Source: an uncultured bacterium
GTDB taxonomy: Bacteria; Verrucomicrobiota; Kiritimatiellia; RFP12; UBA3636
NCBI GenBank assembly: GCA_902761575.1
Contig: CACWKU010000042.1
Span: forward strand, 1 to 34,629
Length of the DNA: 34,629 bases
Direction of reading: 5' to 3'
In this document: one piece after another, positions 28,305 through 34,629 of the stretch
Layout: each line of letters opens with the position of its first letter
Numbering within the stretch: the stretch's first letter is position 1
Made by a program: the position numbers and the translations under genes
Notes under the pieces: model-generated
The model's input: only the letters and a program-made list of their open reading frames with translations
Databases searched by the model: none
Told to the model about the DNA's origin: nothing

Positions 28305-29115
28305 GCAGGGAGAAGTTCTTCCTTTCGTAGACCTTCTCGACGTAGACGGCGACGGGCTTCTTGACGAGGTTCTTCCTCTCGTCGGAGACCTCGTCCTCGT
28401 ACTTGACCCAGAGGTAGTCCCAGCCGTCCTTGCTGTCGACGGTGATGTCGCCGACCTTGAGGTTTTCCTTGTTCGGCGAGACGGCGAACTTGAAGGTGAT
28501 CTCCCAGGGGTGCTTGCGCTTCTTGCCCTTCTTGGAGCCGGTCGCGCCGAGGAACAGCACCTCGCCGGGCTCGAAGCCCTTGAAGGCGCCGGCGTTCACG
28601 GTGCCGGTCAGCTCCGCGATCTTGCGCTTGTAGGAGGCGTTCACCTTGGACGCCTTCACGGTCCTCGTCTCCGAGAACTGGAACGTCGGCATGACGATCT
28701 CGCAGCCATTGACGTTGCTCTCGTTGTCGACGTTGATGGCGCGCTTGAAGTCGGGGGCGTCCGCGGGAAACTTCCCCTTCGTTTCGAGCGAGACGTCCAT
28801 GTGCATGGTGCCGCCCGAGGAGTCGAAGGTGAAGTTCGTGTCGTCCTCGTCCTCGCCTTCCCTCTCCTTTTCCGGGTCCTCCCCGTAGACGGCGCGGACC
28901 TTGAACGTGTCGAGGTTGATGCGTTCGACGAGTTCGACCTTCTGCAGGACAAGGTCGTCCTGCTTGTCCGGCGCGGCGACCTTCACCTTTTCGAGGGCGG
29001 TCGCCTCGTCATCGACCCCGAACACGAAGTACGGAATCTCGGCTTCGACCACGTCGCCGTCGTCGTCGATGGCGCGGTCCCAGTCGTAGAAGCCTTGTTC
29101 TACCCGCAGGGCCAT
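28294..29115 (-). CDS. Phage tail protein downstream of the tape measure (273 aa)
   Basis: Seen: 273 aa, highly charged and beta-rich (GDVVEAEIPYFVFGVDDEAT; DDTNFTFDSSGGTMHMDVSL; AVYVEKVYERKNFSLLKG), with a Lys-rich loop (GSKKGKKRKH). Position directly after the tape measure gene is where distal-tail or hub proteins lie in siphophages. No motif confirms this. ATG at 29115, 8 nt after the tape measure stop. Confidence 0.65.
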   Translation of the reverse strand: MALRVEQGFYDWDRAIDDDGDVVEAEIPYFVFGVDDEATALEKVKVAAPDKQDDLVLQKVELVERINLDTFKVRAVYGEDPEKEREGEDEDDTNFTFDSSGGTMHMDVSLETKGKFPADAPDFKRAINVDNESNVNGCEIVMPTFQFSETRTVKASKVNASYKRKIAELTGTVNAGAFKGFEPGEVLFLGATGSKKGKKRKHPWEITFKFAVSPNKENLKVGDITVDSKDGWDYLWVKYEDEVSDERKNLVKKPVAVYVEKVYERKNFSLLKG

Positions 29116-29123
29116 GTGTCCTC

Positions 29124-32100
29124 CTATGTGAATGTCAGTCCTCCCGCGCCCTTGCGCAGGAGTTCGTTGGTTTTCTTCGTGTTCTCGGCCACCTTCTCGG
29201 TGGCGGCGGCGGTGCGTGTTTGCAGGTCGAGCCCGCCCATCGCCTCGGCCGCCTTCGCGTAGAATGTGCCGGCGATTCGGTCGCGCGAGTTGCCGTCCGC
29301 CTCCTCGGCGCCCTCGCGCGCGCCGCGGAGTTTTTCGGAATACTTGTCCACGAGCCCCTCCGCGGAGACAAAGGCGTTCTGTAGGCTGCGGAGCCGGTCG
29401 CGCTCCTCGTCGGAGATTTCGCCGTCCGACTGCGCGTCGGCGAGCGCGGCGCCGAAGTCGGCCCGGCTCGCGGCGACGGCCTGCTGCGCATGGATGAGAA
29501 GATCCTCGATGAGGGCGATGCCCTTGGCGGGGTCCTCCTTGAGCGTTTCGTCGATCTCCCGATCCTGCCGACGTTCGTCGCGGCGGCGGACGATCTCTCC
29601 CGCCTGCTCGTCGAATGCGCCCTGCAGGTCGGCTACCTCCTTTGCGAGTTCCTGCCGTCGCTTCGACCGGGCCGCCTCCACGCGGGCCTCGGCCTCCTCG
29701 TCCGCGCGGGCGAGCTTCTCTTCAAGTTCCGCGATCTTCGCCTCGTCGGCGTCGGCACGTGAATACTCGTAGTCGAGCATCGTCTCGAGGAGCTGCTTGT
29801 ATTCGTCGCGCAGGTCGCGGATGTCCTCGATCTCGTTCTCGAGCGAGGTCTGGTTCTCGCGGCGGAGCTTGCGCTCGATCTCGGCGAGGCGCTTCGCCGC
29901 CTGTTCGGCGTCGCTCTGCGTGGCGAGGGCGGCCTGCGAGTCCGCCTGGATGGCTTCCTGCAGCGCCTCGTTCTCGGTCTTCCCGGTGAGCGCCCCGGCG
30001 TCCCCGCCGGCGGCCGCGTTGCGGCGCAGGAGGAGGGCCTCGAGCTTCTTGCGCTCGACGGAGATCTTGTCGTAGTTCTTCTGGACCTTGTCCGAAACAA
30101 CGTCGGAGTCGAAGCCCGACGTGACGTAGTCCCACGCCGCGCCCGACCAGGAGGACACGAGGGAGTCGTTCTCCTTCTCGAGCTCGCGGACGTTGTTCCG
30201 GTGTTCCTCGATCTCGGCGTCGAGCTGGGCGAGGGTCGCCTTCTGGAGGGCAGCGTTGAATCGGCCCTGCGCGTCGGCGGCCATGTCGAGCTTGCCGGCG
30301 ACGCGGTCGATGGAGATGCCGAGGTCGCCGTAGCGGCCCTTGAGGGCGGCGGAGAGGCGCTCTGCCTCGGCCATCTCGGCGTTGGTGAGCGACTGCTTGC
30401 CGGCGAGCTGCTGAAGGCGCTGCATCCGGAGCTGGTCCGAGGAGCGCAGCTCGTCGCCCGCCTCGCGGAGCTTCTCCATGTCGCCGGAGAGCTGCGCCGT
30501 GTAACGGCTCGACTTGGCGAGCCCGCGCACCAGGAGCGCGATGGCTCCCACGATGGCGAGGAACACGACGGAGATGGGCAGCGCCATGAAGGCGGACGCC
30601 GCCGCGGTAGCGAGGAGGTAGCCGCCGGCCACCGCCCTGGCCGAAAGGCCGAGGGCGATGTTGGCGGCGGTCGAAGCTGCGGCGGTCGCGGCGGCGCGGA
30701 TGTTGGTAAGGCTCAATGCGGCCGTCACGGAGGCCGCCAGGCCGCGCGCGGCGGCAAGGCCCCGGGTGACGGCCGCGCCGACCGCACTCGCGGCCGTGTG
30801 GGCCTTTGTGGCGGCCGTGGCGGCCAATGTGGAAAGGGAGAGGGAGCGCAGGGCGTTCGACACCGCCTGGAAGCGGGTGGCAAGCACCGTCTTGGCGGCG
30901 GCCGCGGCCTCGGCGTTGCCCATGAGAACGAACGACGAGGCGATCTGCAGCGCACGCCGGTCGATGGGAAGGTTGAGGGCGGCGAGGAGCCGGCTCGTGC
31001 CGACCAACGCGGGGATCGCCTGGTTGCGGTAGTCGGCGAACGAGCGCGCGATCAGTGCGAGCGACCGGGCGAGTCCCGATCCGGCGACCGCCCGCTGCAC
31101 CGCGCCGAAAGACACGAGGACGCCTCTGGCGAGTCCGGCCGCGGCGGCGACGCCCTTGCAGGCGAGGCCGACCGCGAGGATGGCGGCTCCCAGCACGGCG
31201 GCGCCGGCCACCGTCGCCGCGAAGGCGGTGACGAGGCTGGCATTGCGCTCAATCCAATTGGTGAGCGCGTTGATGACCGATGTAATCCGGTCGGTAAAAG
31301 GCTGTAGTGTGTCGTTGACGGCGGCGCCGACGGCGTTCATGGCGCCTTCTACCGCCGACTTGAGAAGCCGGAACGAGCCGCCGAGGCCCGCGTCCATCTT
31401 CTGCGACGTGGTGGCGGCGACGCCGTCGACATCCCGGAGCTTCCCGAGGAACTCGTCGAGCTGTGCGACGTTCCCGGTGAGGGAGAGGCCGGCGAGAGAG
31501 CCGCGCAGGTCGAAGATTTCTTCGGCGAACGCGATGCGCTGCGCGGTCGGCATCGTGTTCATGGCGCCGGCGAGGTCGCGGACGATGTCCGCCATCTTGC
31601 GGAGGTTGCCGGTGGCATCGACCGCCCGGACGCCCACGGAGGCGAGCTTGTCCTGGATCTTGACCTTGGCGAACTGAGAGAACGACTTCCTGAGCGCCGT
31701 GCCGGCGAGCGAGCCCTTGAGGCCGACGTTCGCGAGGACGCCGATGGCGGCCGCGGTGTCGGTGATGTCCTCGCCCGCGGCCTTGGCCTGCGGCCCCGCC
31801 ATCTTCATGGCGTCGAAGAGGTCGGTCAAGGTCTGCGCCGAGCCGTTCGCAGCGGCCGTGAGGACGTCGGAAACGGACGCCATCCGGTCTGCGGAGAGTC
31901 CGAAGATGCGGAGGGAGTTGGCGGCGATGTCCGCCGACTCCGAAAGGTCGGTGCCGGTCGCGCGGGAGAGGTTGAGGACCGCGCCGATGGAGGCTTCGAT
32001 CTCCGAGGAGGCGAAGCCCATCCGGCCGAGGGCGACCATCGCGCCGGCGACCTCCTGCGCGGTGAACGAGGTGGTGCGGCCGAGTGTCTGGGCGGTGCGG

Positions 32101-32372
32101 GTGAGCGACTCGAAGGCTTCGCCGGTCGAGCCGGTCACCGCCTGCGCCAGGCGCATCGTGTCGTCGAAGCCCGCGAACGACCGGACGGCCATCGCGAAGG
32201 GCGCGGCCATCGCCCCGGAGAGGACGAGCAGATCGCGGCCGACGTTCGTGCAGGTCTGGCCGAACGCGCGGAGCTGGGCCTGGGCCTGCGAAAGCCCCTT
32301 GCTCAAGCGGCCCGTGTCCGCCGTCACTTCGACATAGGCGCTGCCGGCGCGGATGTTGGAAACGATGGACAT
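29124..32372 (-). CDS. Phage tail tape measure protein, TP901 family
   Basis: Seen: 1082 aa from ATG at 32372 with GGAGG upstream. Residues about 10-330 match the TP901 tape-measure core: AGSAYVEVTADTGRLSKGLS, FDDTMRLAQAVTGSTGEAF, TARTSF-like TTSFTAQEVAGAMVALGRMG, NLSRATGTDLSESADIAANS, VGLKGSLAGTALRKSFSQFA. Then hydrophobic Ala/Leu/Val segments (roughly 390-630) that could span membranes, and a long coiled coil (about 750-1010) with RQELAKEVADLQGAF. Known: sets tail length and helps DNA entry. By the usual 1.5 A per residue rule the tail would be around 160 nm. Central gene of the late operon. Confidence 0.92.
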   Translation of the reverse strand: MSIVSNIRAGSAYVEVTADTGRLSKGLSQAQAQLRAFGQTCTNVGRDLLVLSGAMAAPFAMAVRSFAGFDDTMRLAQAVTGSTGEAFESLTRTAQTLGRTTSFTAQEVAGAMVALGRMGFASSEIEASIGAVLNLSRATGTDLSESADIAANSLRIFGLSADRMASVSDVLTAAANGSAQTLTDLFDAMKMAGPQAKAAGEDITDTAAAIGVLANVGLKGSLAGTALRKSFSQFAKVKIQDKLASVGVRAVDATGNLRKMADIVRDLAGAMNTMPTAQRIAFAEEIFDLRGSLAGLSLTGNVAQLDEFLGKLRDVDGVAATTSQKMDAGLGGSFRLLKSAVEGAMNAVGAAVNDTLQPFTDRITSVINALTNWIERNASLVTAFAATVAGAAVLGAAILAVGLACKGVAAAAGLARGVLVSFGAVQRAVAGSGLARSLALIARSFADYRNQAIPALVGTSRLLAALNLPIDRRALQIASSFVLMGNAEAAAAAKTVLATRFQAVSNALRSLSLSTLAATAATKAHTAASAVGAAVTRGLAAARGLAASVTAALSLTNIRAAATAAASTAANIALGLSARAVAGGYLLATAAASAFMALPISVVFLAIVGAIALLVRGLAKSSRYTAQLSGDMEKLREAGDELRSSDQLRMQRLQQLAGKQSLTNAEMAEAERLSAALKGRYGDLGISIDRVAGKLDMAADAQGRFNAALQKATLAQLDAEIEEHRNNVRELEKENDSLVSSWSGAAWDYVTSGFDSDVVSDKVQKNYDKISVERKKLEALLLRRNAAAGGDAGALTGKTENEALQEAIQADSQAALATQSDAEQAAKRLAEIERKLRRENQTSLENEIEDIRDLRDEYKQLLETMLDYEYSRADADEAKIAELEEKLARADEEAEARVEAARSKRRQELAKEVADLQGAFDEQAGEIVRRRDERRQDREIDETLKEDPAKGIALIEDLLIHAQQAVAASRADFGAALADAQSDGEISDEERDRLRSLQNAFVSAEGLVDKYSEKLRGAREGAEEADGNSRDRIAGTFYAKAAEAMGGLDLQTRTAAATEKVAENTKKTNELLRKGAGGLTFT

Positions 32373-32538
32373 GGGGTGTGCGGGCCTCCTGCCCGGCGGA
32401 GTTGCGGCGCGGGGCCGCCCTCCGCCGGAGGAGGCCCGCGCGATCAAGAGAGCGACGGAATAGCCGTCAGCATCTTTTCATGGAAACGAGACGGTTGGGG
32501 TTGACAGTTGTGAGAGTGCTAAGGTAGACTTCCGCGGC
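32373..32538. other. Divergent gap between tape measure and TM2 moron
   Basis: Holds the tape measure ribosome site, a GC hairpin (CCTCCGCCGGAGG near 32417-32430) and the plus-strand promoter of the TM2 gene. No gene is seen. Confidence 0.5.
32501..32530 (+). promoter_or_regulatory. Strong sigma70-type promoter of moron 2
   Basis: TTGACA (32501-32506), 18 bp, TAGACT (32525-32530); 8 nt to the ATG, so probably leaderless. Confidence 0.75.
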
Positions 32539-33120
32539 ATGAATGACTACAAACCACTAACCACGGCCGGCATCGCAGATGTTGAATCGATTCCAGCATC
32601 GGAACCAGCCGCAACCGTTTCATACGAGGAAGTTCAGTACGACGAGTCACCTCCGCAACAAAGTGCTATGGGACTAGGGCCTTTTGTGGTCCTTTTAATC
32701 CTGGTTGGTGTCATCATCTTCCGGTTTGTCAAATTGCGGAAACGCAATTCGAGCGCTGAACAAAAAAAAGAATCAATCGAGCCGGAGATTCTTCAAGCCA
32801 TCCAGAATGGATCTGTTCGTCCGAAGTCCCGCGTCGGGTTCGTTCTCTTCGCCATCTTCTTTGGGGCGCTCGGCATCCATAACTTCTACGCGCTTCGGAT
32901 CAAGAGCGCGGTCACGCAACTCCTGCTTACATTGTTCACGGGCGTCGCCCTTGGCGCGCTGACGGGCATCGCCTTCGCGGTGAAGTGGGCGTGGTGGCTG
33001 GAGAACGGATGGCTCGTTGCCGCCATCGTCGAACCCGTTGTCATCCTTGGCGTGTGGATTTGGTCCATCGTCGAAATCTGCGTGGTAAGCCGCGACGGTC
33101 GCGGCGTTCCCATGCAGTAG
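32539..33120 (+). CDS. TM2-domain membrane protein inside the tail operon (moron-like)
   Basis: Seen: 193 aa. Residues 1-43 are polar and acidic. A first transmembrane helix covers about 46-62 (GPFVVLLILVGVIIF). After a basic stretch comes a TM2 domain (about 95-190): KSRVGFVLFAIFFGALGIHN then FYALRIKSAVTQLLLTLFTG, with the G-x-x-G-x-H-x-F-Y signature, and further hydrophobic helices. The DNA is visibly less GC-rich than its surroundings, and the gene is antisense to the tail genes with its own promoter and terminator. Known: TM2 proteins are small membrane proteins of unclear role. Inferred: a prophage moron acting at the host membrane, e.g. in exclusion. Confidence 0.82.
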   Translation: MNDYKPLTTAGIADVESIPASEPAATVSYEEVQYDESPPQQSAMGLGPFVVLLILVGVIIFRFVKLRKRNSSAEQKKESIEPEILQAIQNGSVRPKSRVGFVLFAIFFGALGIHNFYALRIKSAVTQLLLTLFTGVALGALTGIAFAVKWAWWLENGWLVAAIVEPVVILGVWIWSIVEICVVSRDGRGVPMQ

Positions 33121-33143
33121 CGATTTCCCGTTTCCATGTCTCC

Positions 33144-33182
33144 GGCCGGGTCCCGCGTCAGCGAGGACCCGGCCCGTTCTTT
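33144..33182 (+). terminator. Terminator of the TM2 moron
   Basis: Perfect 10-bp stem GGCCGGGTCC/GGACCCGGCC (33144-33153 with 33165-33174), 11-nt loop, then CGTTCTTT. It overlaps the end of the minus-strand chaperone extension. Confidence 0.8.
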
Positions 33183-33460
33183 ACAAAGACGTCCTTCAAA
33201 ATCTCGAGCTGCTTCCCTCGCAGGATCGGCTTCTTCGGCCGCGGCGCGTAGGGGTTGAAGTCGTTCGGCTTGGCGGCGGGCGTGCGGCGCGGGTCGCGGA
33301 CGAGGTTCACGGCGAGCGCCATGATCGCCGACGTTCGCGCCCAGTCGGCGCGACACCGCGCCTCGGCCATGCGGACGAGCGCGCGCAGCGTGAACGGCCC
33401 CGGGTCTACCCCGCAGACGCCGGCGAGTTCGTCGACGAGCCGGTCGAGGCGGCCAGGAGC
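33158..33460 (-). CDS. Tail assembly chaperone T-like extension in the -1 frame
   Basis: Seen: in the -1 frame relative to the G-like gene, an open frame gives RLDRLVDELAGVCGVDPGPF, TLRALVRMAEARCRADWART and a basic end (AAKPNDFNPYAPRPKKPILR). This is typical of the second protein of phage tail-chaperone pairs. It overlaps the end of the G-like gene (stop 33406) and has no good ATG of its own except an internal one at 33370. Known: lambda G/GT and many siphophages make such an extension by -1 ribosomal frameshift. The right boundary given here is approximate. Confidence 0.65.
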   Translation of the reverse strand, partial: APGRLDRLVDELAGVCGVDPGPFTLRALVRMAEARCRADWARTSAIMALAVNLVRDPRRTPAAKPNDFNPYAPRPKKPILRGKQLEILKDVFVKNGPGPR

Positions 33461-33897
33461 GAGTCCGCGGCCCTGTCCAGCTCGTCCGTCGAGAGCGCCT
33501 TGTCGAGCGCCGCCTTCGCGGCCATCTCGGCCCTGCGCGCCGCCGCCACCAGGCGCTGCAGGATCGCCCTCTTCGGGTTCGGGAAAAAATCGACGATCTC
33601 GTCCAGGAGCGCGTCGGTCGCGCCGAGGATGGCGTCGCCCGCCATCGCGCGCCCGAAGTCCTCGTCCGTCACCTTGAGCTTGTCCGCCTCGTCCTTGCAC
33701 AGCGCGTAGAGGGCGTCCACGAGGAGGGCCGGGTCCGAGGCGAGCCTCTCAAGGAGAGACGCCTCGACCTTCCCGTCCCTTTCGACGGAGATGGCCGAGG
33801 CGAGGTCCACGCCGGCGAGGGCGCGGACGCGCTTGAGGGTCGCGACGTTGAGGTTCGCGGTCCACACGCGCCCGGCGTTGTCGGTGAAGGTGTGCAT
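33406..33897 (-). CDS. Tail assembly chaperone, G-like
   Basis: Seen: 163 aa, MHTFTDNAGRVWTANLNVAT, then LLVDALYALCKDEADKLKVT and FGRAMAGDAILGATDALLDE, followed by IVDFFPNPKRAILQRLVAAA. The small acidic helical protein lies between the tail tube and tape measure genes, the usual place of the tail chaperone. In-frame T-TTT-TTC (33589-33583) is a textbook -1 slippery heptamer, though a slip there would produce a low-complexity linker before the T-like part. The real slip may be nearer the stop. ATG at 33897. Confidence 0.7.
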   Translation of the reverse strand: MHTFTDNAGRVWTANLNVATLKRVRALAGVDLASAISVERDGKVEASLLERLASDPALLVDALYALCKDEADKLKVTDEDFGRAMAGDAILGATDALLDEIVDFFPNPKRAILQRLVAAARRAEMAAKAALDKALSTDELDRAADSLLAASTGSSTNSPASAG

Positions 33898-33899
33898 CG

Positions 33900-34292
33900 C
33901 TACCTCCACTCCGGCGCGCGGTTGATGAGCGTCGGGCGGCAGGTGACGGACACCGTGAGCGCCTCCTCGAGCGGCTCGGAGCGCGAGAACTTCGTCACGA
34001 CCCAGTCGGCGTCCAGCCCGTGGCCTTCGCCGTCGGTGACGAAGATCGCGAGCGGGGAGTTGCCGAAGTAGGCGCTCTGGATGGACGAGAAGGAGCCGTC
34101 CTCCGTGTCCCACTGCATCTCGAATTCGAGCGACGCCTCCTTGAGCGTGGCGGCGTAGGCGCGCCAGCCTTCGGTGGCGCGGGTGGTAACGTCAGCCTCG
34201 CCCGATTCCAGGGAGAGCGTGACGTCCTTGACGTTCTTCGCTTCGGCGCCGCCGATGAAGAGCTTGGCGTCCAGGCCGAGTTTGTATGCCAT
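33900..34292 (-). CDS. Major tail tube protein
   Basis: Seen: 130 aa: MAYKLGLDAKLFIGGAEAKN, VKDVTLSLESGEADVTTRAT, EGWRAYAATLKEASLEFEMQ, LEEALTVSVTCRPTLINRAP. This is the beta-sandwich tube-protein pattern seen in TP901-1-like and related siphophages. Known: it polymerises into the inner tail tube. ATG at 34292 after a weak ribosome site; 2 nt before the chaperone gene. No sheath gene is present, which argues for a siphovirus type. Confidence 0.78.
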   Translation of the reverse strand: MAYKLGLDAKLFIGGAEAKNVKDVTLSLESGEADVTTRATEGWRAYAATLKEASLEFEMQWDTEDGSFSSIQSAYFGNSPLAIFVTDGEGHGLDADWVVTKFSRSEPLEEALTVSVTCRPTLINRAPEWR

Positions 34293-34304
34293 GTTGGTTT
34301 CTTT

Positions 34305-34629
34305 CTAGTCTTGGACCGCGTCCCGCCAGAACTGGGCGAGCTTCGGTGCGGTGGATGTGAGAGTGGGTCCCATGAGGGGGCGGGCGGGATATCGCTCCCG
34401 CCTGTAGCGCCCGCCGAACTCGTGCGCGGCCATCGAGGTGCCGATGAGGCTCTCGGCGGGGCCGATCACGACGGAGCGGGCGGGCCTGTCGAGCCCGAAG
34501 AGGATCGAGCGCTTGAGCAGGCCGGCGCGGGAGTGCGGCGGCGAGCCGGGCGGCGACGGGTGGTCGCTCGTCTTGACCTGGTGCCGGGCGGCGCGGCGCA
34601 CGTAGGCGCCGGCGCGGCGCAGGGCGGCG
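34305..34629 (-). CDS. Phage HK97 gp10-like head-tail/neck protein, 5' end missing
   Basis: Seen: about 108 codons to the window edge, continuing beyond it. SPPGSPPHSRAGLLKRSILF, SVVIGPAESLIGTSMAAHEF, GGRYRRERYPARPLMGPTLT and KLAQFWRDAVQD are the usual blocks of this family ([25 protein letters not shown]). Known: tail completion or neck protein of siphophages. A frame-internal GTG at 34601 is not the start. Upstream virion genes must lie to the right of the window. Confidence 0.72.
   Translation of the reverse strand, partial: AALRRAGAYVRRAARHQVKTSDHPSPPGSPPHSRAGLLKRSILFGLDRPARSVVIGPAESLIGTSMAAHEFGGRYRRERYPARPLMGPTLTSTAPKLAQFWRDAVQD

Overview
The window is high-GC bacterial DNA, almost all of it coded on the minus strand. 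Outer-membrane lipid synthesis (an LpxL/HtrB-type acyltransferase) and lipoprotein signals point to a Gram-negative host. A secreted protein with a near-eukaryotic ubiquitin domain suggests a host-associated or gut lineage, perhaps of the PVC group (Kiritimatiellota/Verrucomicrobia/Lentisphaerae). That placement is inference.

Layout. (1) 1-2553: housekeeping genes: a membrane-anchored coiled-coil protein (partial), a lipid A acyltransferase, a lipoprotein, HPr, hibernation factor HPF and a tRNA-Arg(CCG) with terminator. (2) 2878-12625: small chromosomal operons: a NYN/PIN-like nuclease with a coiled coil and its small partner; nitroreductase-Tag-small ORF; an unknown 159-aa gene behind phased GTCAG repeats; HD-HIT-nitroreductase-MATE; PhzF; the plus-strand secreted ubiquitin; a 66-aa/125-aa/DUF2400 operon. 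The two nitroreductases are near-identical duplicates. Several of these genes have a -10 box 6-8 nt before the ATG and no Shine-Dalgarno, so they are probably leaderless. (3) 12654-12820: a promoter plus terminator-bounded two-domain structured RNA candidate on the minus strand. (4) 12938-20068: an array of about 18 small unrecognised genes in eight minus-strand units. Each unit starts with an almost identical promoter (TTGACT, exactly 17 bp, TACGCAATATGG). Most genes also carry a GC hairpin directly upstream of an AAGGAG ribosome site. (5) 20137-34629: the distal half of a siphovirus-like late operon read right to left: gp10-like protein (partial), tail tube, a G/T-type tail-assembly chaperone pair with a -1 overlap, tape measure, tail-tip/appendage proteins, three fibre-like proteins, a phospholipase-like HD protein and a small lipoprotein, ending at a strong terminator.

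Two plus-strand genes with their own promoters (28053-28304 and the TM2-domain gene 32539-33120) interrupt the tail operon and look like morons. Capsid, portal, terminase, integrase, repressor and replication genes are not in the window, so the prophage or phage-derived element continues to the right.

Most novel: the small-gene array with its reiterated promoter and hairpin modules, a possible accessory or anti-defence cassette region. Next come the secreted ubiquitin fusion, the two-domain RNA, and the signal-peptide-bearing SHAEG-repeat fibre.
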